Below, one piece after another: positions 1 to 14,470 of a DNA stretch of 64,000 bases; position 1 is the stretch's first letter; every line of letters starts with the position of its first letter. Both the position numbers and the translations under genes were made by a program. The DNA comes from Paramecium tetraurelia (Eukaryota; Ciliophora; Oligohymenophorea; Peniculida; Parameciidae): the NCBI RefSeq assembly GCF_000165425.1, contig NW_001799011.1, positions 249,933 through 313,932 on the forward strand, given 5' to 3'. The notes beneath the pieces are model-generated. The model did not search any database, was not told the origin of the DNA, and saw only the letters and a list, made by a program, of their open reading frames with translations.

Positions 1-3000
1 AAATTCTGGCAAATAAAAATACTCAGGAATGAGTTCTCTATAATCTTAATTATCATTTTAGCAAGATTCCCAAATGTTTGAGATTGAGAAAAATATTCTA
101 TCAGGTTAATCTAATTTACCATCTTGTAATTCGCAAGACAATGTTGTAAATGGCTCTATTCTCACTAGAGTATTAATTATTTAAGCAGCAACGCTATAAT
201 GAGATCCAAATAAAAAGAATTCATTCTAAGTTTATTTCAAGGATTCAGACCTAATTTTACAGTTTTTCAGTCTCTCCTCATTTTAGGAACTAATCATCTT
301 CTCTAAATCCCTGTATATCTCTCTTTTTGTCTATAATAATATTAATTAATTTAAATTACTAAATCAATAGTCTTGCTTTTATAGTCACTAATAACCCAGG
401 GGAATATTGGATACTAATTCAAATCATTAAAAGATCTTCCAGAATATTTGTTGATTAACATTAGATACTCAAAATTGGACAACTTGCCTTTCACCCATTT
501 CTTAGTATATTCCTTTGCTTGAAATTCTAAAATTAATCTAACATTTACCTCCTCTTTTGTCTATCACAATTGTGAAAAAATTGTTCTACTTGATTTAATT
601 CAAAAATTGCGTTCTTCTCTCTTAATCATATAAAACGAAAAAGTAAGATTTAGTGTTTTTGCAGAATATCTCAATAGCAATTTCTTTATGTGAGTATCTC
701 CTAGTTTGAATTTCCAAAATTTAAGAGGTGTTTATAATTTTCTTCTTCTTCAATTTTTTTAAATTATAAGGCTATTAATATTATTATATTATGTAATACT
801 ATTGTTCCATATATATAGAATTCCTTATCTGGACGTTCTTAGCCATCACTTTGGAATTGAATGACTTTGCCCTTTTCTAATAATTTTAATTCACCATATA
901 CTTGCATCTTTACCCTAATCCATTCACAATGATATAAATTAGAATCCAATAGCATTGATTCACTCTATTATTGATGCCACTCGATATTTTTATCACTCTA
1001 TATTTCAGCCATATTTTATAAATTCTTGGTAATTTATATTGCATGTTTAGCTGATATATTACAAGTTTAGTTTCTTGTATTTCTTCTTCCAATAAATTAA
1101 CTTTTATCTTTTCTGTATATGCTACTCTATTCTAATGCTAACTTCTCATTCTAAGAGACATAATTTTGGATTTCAATCTATGGTGCCTCACCTGGAGAAT
1201 TCCTTCTGAACTCAGAACCATTTGATTTCATAATAAAAGGAGATTACAATTCCTAGGAGAATGTGTTTTGCACCTACATAATAGGTATGTTGAATAATGA
1301 AGTCTAATCCAGGTATTCTACATTTTATTATGTAGCAATTTGATTTTGAGGAGCTAATTTTATTGAATTAGTGTTTGAATTTGAACCCTCTGATTCCAAC
1401 TAGATAAAATTTTATCTTTATTATTCTGGAGATTCCCCTTGGGATATCATAGAACTGTTTTATTTCATGAGATTCAGTTGAAATTGTTGGCAATTTATGT
1501 AGTCATCTCTGCATTTTCTTAAGTCCTTCACAAAAAACAATGATCTTGATAAGGAATCGAAGTAATTTGTTCTCTTATACACTCCTTTGCTCGAAGTAGA
1601 ACCATTTTATAATACAACCTTAACACTTCTTAACTTACAAGATCTCCTTTCTTATGGTTCTATATCGAAATAAGTTTAGGTTGTGATGGATATGATGAAT
1701 AGGATAATTTCAATATTCTCTAAACTTAAGAAAACTTCAGCCAAACTTGTATCCTCAATAATATTGGCCCCTTAATAGATTACTTTAGCCTCTTAATTTA
1801 ATTCATAAGTTATCTTATGTTATATCTACTTCTTTATCATGTTCATTATGAAATTTGAATCTTGTATGTTCTAAGCTCTAATAACCTTCAAGACATCTTT
1901 GATTTCAGCAATTTAATAACTGGACTTAAATTTCTCAAAATCTAGGTACTGCATTTCTCTACCTATAGAATAATAATCAATAATACTTTAAATTTCATCC
2001 ACTCCAAAGTTCATAATTTCCTTTTCAACAGTTTCTACCAAGTTTTTTTAATTCCTTGAAAATATTGATTTTATTTAATTATCTAGTAATCTGTTCTCTA
2101 TAAGGATGAAATTATTGATGACTCCTTAGAATGTTTTCTAGAATTATTAGTTTGAATAGTAGGATCCTATATTCACACTGAGAGGATGTTTTTCAGAATG
2201 CTTTTTGATGTATTCTAATAAGAATGGTTTCACTTGGAAAGGCTTCTCAACCTAATTCTAAATATTTATTATAAATTTTCCTTTATGTCTATCATCGAAC
2301 ATAAACATAAGTAAAATAGTCTCATCCTTTGATTTTTATGTGTAAGAGATGCTGATTTCTTACATTTATTATTCAGAATTGAGTATTGCAACTTTTATGA
2401 GATTATTAAGAGGATCTTCTGGATATAAGAATTAATTAATCAATGACACCGTGATTAAATCAACTTAAACAATATTTTATTTTTAATTTGTTGTTTGATG
2501 CCCACCTTTTTCTTGTCTCTCTATATGTCCAGTATATGCAAATAGGACTTATTCTTTTTTATATATTTCATCCAGTGATTTTGCATTTGAATTGATGAAA
2601 TGGAAACCTTCCCTTTTGAATTCCATTAAAATTGTAAAGTACTTCCATGATTTATTTACGCAGATATCTTTGTAATTTTTAATGATGATTCCACTATCCT
2701 TTCCCAATAACTGGAATTATTTTTAAAATTTCGTTTCAGAACCACTATTTGATAGATTTTCCAAGGTAGCTCCTACATATTGTGAGAATGCAGACTATCT
2801 AAACACTTTGTTTTTTTACGATTCCTTAGGTGCATTCTAGATTAACTTCTAAATTTAATCATTTCGAATGAATGACAAAGATCTCTTTAAGACTTCCTCC
2901 ATTGATTTTTATAAATTCTTATTCTTCTGGTTCCTCATACACACTAAAAAGTTCTAAGGATATTTTAAGATTTCATACTGACAATCGAATGGCTTCTCTA

Positions 3001-5114
3001 AATATCATCTTATTATAATCATTCATTGAAATTAGTATACCCAAGAAGTGGAGACATTTAAGTCTTAATTATTCTGAGGGAGTTGTATTAAATAGGAAGG
3101 ATTCAACGAGAACCTATAGATAGATGGCTATTTGCATACCTTTAAACAAAATTCATTTTAGATGATAATCTCTCCATATTACTCAGCTGTATTAGTCGCA
3201 TTCTTGAGTCTTATAAATCTACTTATCATAGAAACAGAACAATCGAAAAGTAATTCTATTAGTTCTCTTATTTAGTCATCTGTAAATAAGTATAAATTTT
3301 ATTCTAAGTATGATATAAATTCATCAGCAAAATCAATCTAACATAATTTCAATCCTTCAGTTAATAACCACAATAATTTAATGAACTCTTTTAATTGGTA
3401 CACTAAATTAGTAGTATTATTAATGCCAGAAATCAGATTGATTATCAAACTGTAATAATTGTTCACTTGAAAAAAATCTTAGAAACTTCTGTTTACTTTA
3501 AACTACTTGAAATACAGACAGTTAGCATATGGATCATTCTAGGAAAATATTTATTCCACATTTATTGAAGCATTCTCAAGACACAAGTACTAACAAATTT
3601 AAAGAAGGGCATGGAATTTTTGTGGATGAATAATCTTTTTTTGGCTTTCCATTTCTAAAATTGATATAAAAAAACTGTTTCTAGTTCCTAATGAGTGATC
3701 TTTATTCTCTAAATACAGAGTTACCACCATTTAAAATACCAGTAAGTAAAATCGATCTTCAGGATTCAATTTAGTCCAAATATATTGAAAAATCTTCTAT
3801 TTCAGATTTGGACTAATAAATTGAACTTACATCAAGACTTTCTCTATTGTGGCCATTATCCCTTCATTTGATGATAGGGATGGATCCACTATAAATTCGA
3901 TGGATAATCTAATCAAATTTTAGATAAGCAGGTTCTATTTAATTAGACTCTAATCCAATGGGTAGAGTTAGTCAATAAAATGTAATAAAATGGTTGAAGA
4001 TGATGACACATACTTTTAAATATTATGGTGATAACGTAAGATAACCAATAGACCAGCACAACTTTTTATGTCGTTTGATTGTTTCGAAACTGGCGTTAAG
4101 GAGAAAAGGAGTTTATCTAAGCCATGGATGTAACTTAACCAAAAGTCACGCTTTTGATCATTAAGTTGATTGCAAGTTTGAAATTCGAGTGCTAACCAAA
4201 CAACATCAAAGATATATATGACCTCTTCTAACAATTATTCATTGTAATTTGTGCCATTTATAAATGCTTAAGATTTAATATTGTCTAATATATAGGAAAA
4301 ATGGTTTACTTAATATTTCAAATGATAAATCGATACATTATTAATCATATTCAAATTAAAAATTAGAATTCTCAAATGTATTCTCTAAAAACTATCTAAT
4401 TTATTAAAAGACGGTTAGGCTTTTGGAAATCAACCAAATTTTTAAGGCCTAGAGACTTAAATGAGTTTGATTATTCAATTTTTATAGATTAGAAAATATC
4501 TGATATGATGTTTTACCCTGGCTTTCTTCATTATATTGGAATGTCTACTTTAATAGTATTCTAGTGACGTGAATTAGCTTATCTGAGCAATCGCAATATT
4601 CTTGCATCAAATCAATTATAAACTTGGTGTCATGATAGCGAATTTTCATTGCCCATTCCTTTGGGATCTTTGAACATAGTTCTTCGCTCTGGAGTAATTA
4701 TCTGATGAATATTTAGAGCAAGATTTGTCCTTCATTGTAGCATTTAAGCAAAACATCTTTCATTTAATTCACTAAATGGATGTATGCCAATTTGTAAAAC
4801 AATTTGCTTTCAGGTATGGCATTGTAATCATCTTGCACCTCCTCTATTTGGTTTTATGCGTTGATCTCCAACAGTGAACTCGATTGATGAAGCAGCATTA
4901 TGATGCATTCAAGCAGAATTGATTTGCAAATGGGGTCTTGGGGTTCAATGATCTGTTATAAATATTCCAGAGTTTTAATTTCTATTTTGTCGATTGATTA
5001 CATAAACTTTTTGAAGAAATTATAACGAAATTGCTATTTTTCGATGTAAGTGATGTGGTATCCATAAATGAAGAATGTGATAATCACGATTTTCTAATTA
5101 GAGGATTAGAACAT
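1..5114 (-). CDS. BEACH-domain protein, 3' end outside window
   Basis: BEACH proteins (neurobeachin, LYST, LRBA families) are large scaffolds in membrane traffic. With TAA/TAG as Gln the minus strand is open over almost all of this stretch apart from short introns. Seen near the left edge: a PH-BEACH segment (about 860-930, including CEWIRVKMQVYGEL) followed by the BEACH core (about 1-490), with SNFEYLMLINKYSGRSFNDL, the Pro-Trp of YPIFPW and later FGSHYS and a FFSISNIWES-like block. The WD40 repeats that normally follow lie beyond the window. The upstream 1,300 or so residues are helical and Leu-rich, as in the family. The start is uncertain: ATG at 5114 is the first Met in the coding frame, but the frame stays open a little farther upstream and an unrecognised first exon is possible. 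Family assignment is firm; the exact subfamily is not. Confidence 0.85.
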
Positions 5115-6134
5115 TGCTAATTGTTCTTAGTCAATTAATATTCTTTCTTTGTTCTGTTCAAGACATTATACAAAATCACTCGGGCATTAAATAGATTGAG
5201 CTTGACTTAAATAATTAATCTTAATCCATTAACTATCCAAAAATGATTTAAAATCATCAAATTAAATGAGTGGTTGTCTTTATTAAATTAGCATTAATAT
5301 TTTATTCGATAATTTAATATACACTTAGGTAATCTTAATCTCATTAATTCATAAAAAAAGATTAAATAAAGTCACCAAACGAATTCGAACCAATCCAAAG
5401 ATTGATTAATTTGAATGCATCGACCATTCAGATTGCTACCAAATATCCTCATTTATTAAGTTAATTTTGGGTGTTGAAAACCCTATGATATTACACTTAA
5501 AAGACATTCATTTTAGGTAAGTAAGTAAACGGTTCAATGGTAATCAAGCTTTTAAACATAAGAGTTATATAAAAATAAACTATTTTTAAAAACAGAACCT
5601 GTGCTAGAGCGCGCAAGAGTTTTGAGTATCGCAAATTTCTTCCTATCTTGAATCACAGTAGAAATCGGGACCTATTCTGACTCATGTCCAAGTAGGTTAG
5701 AAGTTTATGAAGTAACTCTTTAGATGAACACAATAACTTTTGGGAATAAACCTATATCATTGAGATTTGAATGATCATTTATTTTTACGGGGAATATTTA
5801 TAATTTGAGTCATTCAGAATTATGAATATTTAATTTTTTTTTTTAATTAATAATGCATTATTCATATGAGTTCTAAAATACAATTCAATTTTATTTGATA
5901 TTATTAAATGAGATGAAATTTCATTAGAGTGTAGAAATTGTTAAAATATTTATATACTTTAGGTTACATATGTTTAATTACAAAAATGAATAAGTTAAAC
6001 TAATGTAATTTAGATTTCATTGTTCTTCTAATTAGATATTCTAATTAGAATAATGATGTGAAATTTAAAAGTTATGATAATAATGATAAAATATGATGAT
6101 ATGATTTTAAATGTAAAGATTGATAATTTGTAAA
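5115..6134. other. intergenic, about 1 kb, no gene recognised
   Basis: No convincing reading frame on either strand. Most is very AT-rich, but 5595-5705 is clearly richer in G and C than its surroundings and contains no ORF, so an unidentified non-coding RNA is possible. The segment presumably also holds the 3' end of the Cys-rich gene and the promoter of the BEACH gene. Confidence 0.4.
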
Positions 6135-9100
6135 TCAAAGCTACCTGCTAATTTTAGATTTTGAGAATTCGCATTATTGTTTTTCGAAATTCCATCTGCA
6201 TCTTTAGTTGGTGATAGTAAGACACGCTTTCATGTTTAATCCCGGCGTAGGTGGCAAACAAGCAATTGAATCAGTAGGTTAAACTTTGACACAAAAGTGC
6301 TGTTTAGAATCATAATAGACAGGTTCTGTGTTGACAAGAGCACAAGCATTAACATTGGCAAGCGCATGAGTTTGAGGTGTAACAATAGAATCAGATTCAG
6401 GTATGGAAATGCATAGCCCATTGAGCCATTTACAATTTTAATTCAGAGTGGTGATAGACAGACAGGATAAATAACTGAGATTTTAATTGCAAAGAGTGAT
6501 TTTATCATCGACAAAAGAAGCACAAGTGCCAAATTGAACAGGTATAGGTTAAGAAGTCTTGAGCTTTTTGATTTGAACAGTTTCAACTTTCCAATAGCAC
6601 TTGGTAGTAGCCTAACTGACACAAGCTACTTTATTGATGTTATCTAGACATAGAGGGGAGTCATGGAAGTAAGAGGAACATTGGCCTTCCTTAAATTAAC
6701 ACATTTGTCCAGATCTTACAATATTGAGACATGCTCTCATGGATCCGAAGGCAGAAGTGATATCTGCACATTATTCAAAGACAGTGGATTCATGATACTT
6801 GCACTGTTCATTGATCCAAATGCAGGGCAATGAGAGGACCATCTAACATTGTTCAGCAGATTGCAATTGATCACATGAAGTAGGTTCTGCTATTTAGACA
6901 CAAGACTTAGTAGATAGATTGAACACACAGTTTTTGTCAGTAGATTTGATGCAAGTGAGTTTGGAAGTATTCAGTAGAGTGCATGTAGTGATTGGATTGG
7001 TGTATTTGATACACTTGGTGCCATCCCATTGGCAATCCAGAAGATTTTACAATAGACAAGTATTCATATCAGGAGCCTTGTTGCAACAATCAAATAAAGT
7101 GTTGTCGCACTCGAACATCGGTTAGGTTGGTCCATAACAAAAATCAGTGAATCTGCATCTTAGAGTAGGTTTGGTGTATTTGAGACAAGCGTACTCGTTT
7201 AAGCCTCTGATGCAATCCAGATTATCAGTGGGCAGAGACTCTACACATCTGTTTTGGAATTGATCATATCGACAGGCAATGTCAGTTGGTTATTCACAGA
7301 AGTAAGGTGAATTGATATTGGTAATGTTCTCACATTCCTCATTTTTGAATTTGATTAGATCTTCTTATTAACATTTTGATGATGAAAAACGACAATATTA
7401 GAGAGGAGTTGAAATCTATATGCATCCAAATTTATTCACTACTTTATCACAATTCAGAGTGGCTAATTCAGTTGCCAATACACAATTATTGCTATTGTCT
7501 AATTTGCATGGTTGTGCACTCACATTTGTACAATCTGCACTGCCTGAACAACTTTTTGCGGCTTCTAAACAAAACTAATCAAATCTGCAAGAGGCCAAAG
7601 ATTCACATGCTTATTTGTTTATTCCTCTTACACAAGAAGTAATAGGGTCTGAATCCAAATCGATTTACTCGCATAATTTTGTAAATGAATTGAATTTGCA
7701 AGGCACATCATTGGCTTATTCACAATATTCTTATTGATTTACATAACCGATACTCTCACAGGATTTCACTGTGATATCTTTTGGCAAAATAAATTAGCAT
7801 TTATAATCCTTATAAATACAATATTGAGTTGGATTAGTGATTTAAGAACAGGTAAATTGATTTACTGGTTAATCACATGTCAGATTAGCTAAGTCTTCTA
7901 CATCAACTTCAACACATCCCTCAGTTGTGTAGATAACTTATTTACCATCTGTTTGATATTTCATACATGCTAATTTGTTAAATGATATCATATTAGATTA
8001 TGGCTCATTCAAATCCATGGCTGCAAGTACTGAAACGCACTTTTAAGTAACTCTGTCATATTTACAAGCTACTGACTCTGCGGCTGTGCATGTGATTGGA
8101 TTTGTTGGAGTCAAATTATAACAAGAGACTACTTGAAGTGGATCGATTGCTGTACATCCATTATCAAATTTACAATACTGTTTAGCAGTCTTAACAAACA
8201 GACATTTGTTCTCATTTGTGAAGTGTTGACAGGTTAAATTGTTTTCGTAAGTGGAAATACAAGTACTTGTAATATCATTGAATCTACAGAATTCCAAGTC
8301 TGTCTTCATGATGCATCCATATTTATTCAGTCCATTCTGAGTACAAGACAAAGTAGTAGACGCAGATATTATGCAAGTGTAAGTAACTGAATCGAAAATG
8401 CACGCTTTTTAATCAATTAATCTACTGGAGCATGTCAATGGAGATGCTTGAATATTGGCCAAAGATACACAAGTTTCAGAATCCTCTACTGGTTGACATT
8501 TGTTTTAGTAGAACTTACATTTTAATTTTAATTAGACACAGGCATTCCAATTAAATGTGGGATCACAGATCTTCGATTCATTAATAGTCTTATTACTTAA
8601 GGTTGAACATTGACCATTCACAAATTGACAAGTAGGTTTTGTCTATTTTAAACATGTTAATTCATTTAAGCCTGGGGAATTGCAAGCATAAATGAATGGT
8701 TTAGGTTGATCACCATTTAGACAGCATCCTTTGACTGAATCATAAATCAATATCAACTGTTTTCCTTCCAACTCCTTATAATATTAACAAACAGAGGGTG
8801 AATATGGGAATGTTTCCAACTTAGTAATCTAAGCAATGGTTGTGAATGCACTCACATCATAATCCTGACATTGATTATTTGTGGACTTACAAGTCAAATT
8901 AAGACTGAAACATGCTACTAAATTGATTGGAGAACTACAAGTAACTTTACTTAAGTCAGGAATTGCTTAGCATTGTCCATCAACAAATTAACAATAACCA
9001 GTTGAGTTTAGATAACAACCTAATTTACTTAATCCTGTTGTTCCACATGTTATTTTATCTTTAATTCCAATCGAATTGCATTTTTGAGTTCTATCTCTAA

Positions 9101-12100
9101 AACAAGCAACATCTTTAATTTCTGAACATGACTTTGCATTAAATTTAATCATCTTCTTAGTTGAATCAAAGAAATTAGTACATGATGCCACTGGTTTTTT
9201 ATATAGAATTGAATAACATTTTTAATCCTCTTCTGACCATCCACAAGACACTTTGGTTAAGTTTAAACAACCAAATTTATTAGCCAAGGTGCAATCCAAA
9301 CTATCTAATGAATAATCTTCACATGCATTGTCTAGCCATTGACATGATTACAAATTACTAATTATACATGCCAACTTATTTCCATTCTATTACTTAATTA
9401 ATTTGCAAGTTGAATATATATCTACCATCGAACAAAATTTAGTAGATGGAGATTTCCAACAAGAATTCGAAACTTTGGGACACCCATATGAATTTGTTAA
9501 AGAACAATCTATTAGTTTTGATACATCTGAATCACTTTATTCCACACATTATCCATTTTTCCAAGTACAATTCTTACCAGTTGTCATACTTAAACAACCA
9601 TCTTTGTTGGCATCCTAACATCCTGTTTACTGTGTCACTAATGAATTACAATAATTAGTGGTTGAATCATAAGCATAGGATCCACCAATACAATAAATGC
9701 ATGTTTGTTTAGTGACTGGCAATTAATTAAGAGATGAACAAGTAGCCTATGCTGATGCCACACATTATTCATTTTAGAATGCACAAGGAAAATCCATTTA
9801 TACGCAAGCTTGTCTTTTGACTAAACTAGACACACTCAACTTACTGATGTATTGACATTGATAAAGATAAAAAGGAGATGTTTAATCGAAAGATGGTGAT
9901 GTATACACTTGTTGGCAATATCCTAAAGTGAAATCACATCCATTAGATAGACAGGCAAGTTAACTGAATGTTTCATTGCATTTTTTCTTTTTTGTATCTG
10001 AAGAACATTTAGCACCATCATAGTAACAATTATCACTTACTTTACTACAAACAATAGGACTCACTCTTCCTAGTCCTTCTGCATCTTTACATTTAGAAGG
10101 TGCTGTCTACTTGCACACCTATTCCTCACTATTAGGATATCCATCACAAAGATCAATCTTAGGAAATATTATACTTGTTGAATCATCTATAATACATGGG
10201 GCATTAGGATTTCTGGACTTTAAACAATTATCACCAATGACATCTTCACATGATAAGATTTATTTTTCATTTCCAGCAATTTCAAAACAACCTCCCATTT
10301 GAATATCAAATGCACACACAGATGATAATTATAAACATGCTCCTTTACTATATATGTTCGAGCAGTCATCGTCGAAATCAATCACTTCCTCTTCACACCA
10401 CCTTTTTATTCCCTTAGATGTATTTCCATCAGCATCTGTGATATCTACTTAGGCTTCCAACCAAGCTAAGTTTTTCAGAGACATAAGTTAACATGTAGTG
10501 GTCAATTGGTCCCATTTACAGTATTTCTCAACTCTGCATTATTGTAAGAATTCTTGATCGGGTTAACTATCAGGATCTGGAGACTTAAAACATTGCAATG
10601 TTCCACCATACTCTGCAAATTCATAATTGATAGATGCACAGGCTATCTTATTAAATAAAAATTCATCTGATTAATCTCTTAAATCACTACATTTAGTTGA
10701 GTCTTCAACTTTAATGTATTTGCATTCATAAGTTGATTTAACAAAATAACATGCTTATGGTACTTCTGCACACATTTATAAACTGATTTAATAGGGTGAA
10801 TCACAAGACGTTTGAATTCCAGTAAAAGCTTAACATCTTTTATCTGCACTCTAGGCTTTGTCAAAATAGCATTTCTACAGCATTGTACTGAATAAACAGG
10901 CATCAACATTGAGTAACATACTGCCATCACATAAGATGTTAGGTTCTAGGGGATCTTCAGGTTTTTTTTACTCCTTGTAAATATCAGCAGCTGTAATTGG
11001 ACTGCACAAATAAGTAGTTGGATCATATCTGTATGGTGCTCCAAAGACTTACACACAAGCCTCAGCATTGTACAAATTATCAGCTACTATCAATTAGGAT
11101 TGATTGCTCTTCAATCTCAAGCATTTTAATTTCAGGATATCCCATTCACATGGTTAAGTAGTTATTTTTAGACATATTGCAATATTGACATTGTCCTCAC
11201 ACCCTAATTAAGTGAGTGGCTTATCATTTTCATAGCATAACATTTCCTTATCGTCCCATCTGCAATCTCCTTTAGTTTTAGCATAACAAGCTATTGAGTT
11301 TCCATCTGGCAAATCACAAGCATCTGATTCAGCATTCACATCTTTACACACATGCTTTTTATCATCATATCCACAGATTTAACCGTCTAATTTGATATTC
11401 ATACATGCCAATCTACTGACAGTACCTGTAGTAGATCCAAAATACTTACACTCTACTAAGGTAGGTGCATCTGTGCATTTATGTGTCTAATAAGAAAAGA
11501 AACAACTTGCTTTTTGGATGTTTACACAAGCAAATTCATTCAAATTTTAATCACAATATGATAGATTCTCAACATAATAGGAATCTACACTCTGGCATTT
11601 CAATTCTGATTTCGACCATCTGCAATATATTTCAGGATATTTCATTTAACAAGCATTACTATTTAACTCAGTCGATCCACAATCTGTTACATCTATGATA
11701 TCTGGATCCTTCTTGCAATGTTTCCCTTCGTATCCAAAAAACAATGCAGAATTAACATCTGTTTTCATGGCTTCAATTGCTAAACAGGCATACTTATTGA
11801 GGATGGCAGCAGCATCAGTGAATATGGCCAAATTTGGATATAAACTGTAGTTGATATTCACACATAGATTTCCATTGAAATAACATCTTTATTGGGTTGA
11901 CCACTCAATCATATGACAAGAATTCTTATTCATGTATGAACATTTTAATTGCAGTGTATTGTAATAGTCTTTTACTTATTTCTCAATCGTAATATCCACC
12001 ATGTCTATTGTCAGTTCTGTGCATTTTAATTCATTACTAAAATAACAATATTGTCCTGTTGAATAACGGCCACAAACATGTGAATTAATACCTACAAATT

Positions 12101-14349
12101 CACTGCAACAAGGTGTTCCACAGATTCCTTTGAAAACTGTGCAATTACCTCCCTCATATATACAATACCCTTTCATTTTATCTATCAATGGCCCCTTCAA
12201 AGCATCATAATCAGGTTGCTCCATCTCAATTGAAGCACACACATTAGCATTAATCAATATACTCTTCCCAGTATACGATGAATTATAATCCAAACAACTC
12301 TCATTAAATGTAACATATTAATTCGAACATCTATTCTCTCTAAACAGCCAAGAACACTTTGCACTTGCTTTGGTAATTGATCTACAAACATCAGGAGTAG
12401 GTGAACTAGTCACGCAATCAGAATTCAATAACAATTTATCAGTCTATTTTTTTACGATTGTATTGGCAGTAATAACTGTGATCTACTTGCATTACCATAA
12501 ATCCTTATCGTAATAGCAACTTTTTAATTGAATTTGAGCACATGCATAAGCATTTAATCCAGGAAATGAGCATGACATGGTCTCAGTATTCAAACTATTA
12601 ACACATCCCTTAGCATTTTTTTCATATCTACAGACTTCATTCCCAGCCTCTACTAAAGCACAAGTGGCTGGATTTACATATTGCATTTGTAAGCAATATA
12701 TAGCCTATACGTCATTCTTATGTTTGATCTGCTAGCATTAATTGTTGTACCATCTACACAATTAGCCAGTGGTTAATACTAGTGCACAACCTATTCTATT
12801 CAATCCCATTCCTGTACATTTAATCTCATTTAACAATTAATCATTAACTAATCTACACTATTAAGAATTAATATCATAATAGCAACCATCTTCATCAGAT
12901 TTCAATATTTAAGAACAGGCTATTTGATTTGCAAATCCTAGGTCTAAGCAACTAGTCTGTTCTTATATTATTGTAGCTGACTTGCACCCAGAACTGGTCC
13001 ATTAACAAGCATTTTTTAAGATAGATACACATGCATTTAGATTTAAAAATGGAGTAGTACAAGTGTCACTTTCAATAGTCTTTTCACATAAATGAGATCG
13101 AGGATTATACTTACATTTGACTCCTGGCTTAGATATGGCTTAGCATATATTGCCATTGAATTTGAATAAGCTATTTTCATTCTGGATTGGACAATCAATG
13201 TCTTAGTTAATAAACATCCCAACACATTCTTCCCCAGTCCATTTACAGAATTGGAATTACGTCTTTACATTAACACAAGCATCTTCATTCAATTCTTCAC
13301 ATGATATTTGACTCAATTGGACTTCATTCAACTATTCACATCTATTATTAATAAAGGTGCAATTATCATCCTTTATTGATAAACAACTCAATCTGCTTAG
13401 TCCCAAATCATTGCATTTTTAATTGTGTATTGATGGCTTAATACAATTTCCTTCTTTAAATTAACAGTATCCTTCTTGAGAGGCACATACACTCGGACTC
13501 ACATTCACATAATCTTCGCAGGTTTTTAGATTGTCTAAAATTAGAACTTAGCACTTATTCTGTTTCCAAACACAAGTAATTTTAGAAGATACAATGGCTA
13601 AACATGAATCCTTATTGATATAGTCGTCACAACCATTATTCTTAGCACTTTCATTACATTAGTTGTTTTCAAATATACCTATATATTATGATTATAAATC
13701 TTACACTTCTATCCTTGAATTTACAGGCAAGTCTCTTTGTTCAATCCTTCAGTTTTACATCCAAGAGTGTTCACCTCCGTATCTGAGACATCTTCACATT
13801 CATAATCATTTTAGAATAAACCACTTTTGCATTTTACTCCCACAATCAAAGCACATGCACTAGGAGTTACTGGTACGTTGTAGGCTGATTTACAATTCTA
13901 CGCCTCTACGAATTAGCTTTTAATTTCTTGGCAATAAACCCCATCCCAATAACATGTCTTTCCCTTAACATTTGCACAGGAGTTTCGATTGAATAATGAT
14001 GAACATCCTAGGTTTTATAAGTAATGTTCTTTTGCCTCTATACATCTTGTTCCAAAATAACCTTAAATATATTTATTTGATTCTTACACTTCGCTTCGTT
14101 CCCATCTATGTTTCTGAGCTAACTCAAACAAGCCCTCTTATTCAGTTACGGACTACATCCTAAATTGGTGCTTTAGGTAGGCACACAGGCATTTTCAAAT
14201 ACACTAAATTGACCTACTGCTAAGACTAAATAATTACACATAATTCCATCGGTTTTACTAATGCATGATAATGGATCCATCGGATAGTAATTGCAAAACA
14301 TGCAAGCAGAACTGCAAATTAAACTGATTAAAACAATTGATTTTAGCAT
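6135..14349 (-). CDS. giant secreted Cys-rich repeat protein, surface-antigen-like
   Basis: About 2,700 residues. The ATG at 14349 opens a clear signal peptide (MLKSIVLISLICSSACMFC). The rest is a tandem array of Cys-rich blocks of roughly 60-75 residues, each with variants of C-x(3)-GLN-x(2-3)-(A/G)-C followed by CxYD or CxFD and further Cys (for example CSFPGLNAYACAQIQLKSC). This periodic-Cys architecture and size resemble Paramecium surface (immobilisation) antigens, which are extracellular coat proteins. A 26-nt intron at 14062-14087 (GTAAGA...TTTAAG) restores the Cys-rich frame; a second frame change between about 14000 and 12690 implies at least one more. From 12686 to the TGA at 6135-6137 one frame carries the array. 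The C terminus is polar (...CEFSKSKISRQL), with no hydrophobic GPI-addition tail, unlike typical immobilisation antigens, so a secreted or matrix protein is equally possible. Function is inferred from architecture only. Confidence 0.75.
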
Positions 14350-14470
14350 TTTTTTTTTTATTAATGAATTACTGTATCAAAATGGGAAGATTTAAGCTGA
14401 ATTTTTACTTTATTTATCAATGAATTAGATAATAATACTTAAATAATAAAATTTCAAAAATTAATTTAAA

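Noticed and set aside
5375-5455. tRNA-Ser-like pattern on the minus strand (anticodon-like stem GAATG/CATTC, variable-arm-like CAATC/GATTG, GGTTCGAATTC)
   Set aside because: No matching 5' acceptor strand or D arm, the T stem does not pair properly and position 37 is not a purine; most likely chance or at best a degraded fragment.
6236-13863. Scattered 60-90-codon ORFs on both strands in standard code
   Set aside because: With TAA/TAG as Gln one minus-strand Cys-rich frame spans the region; the plus-strand ones are shadows.
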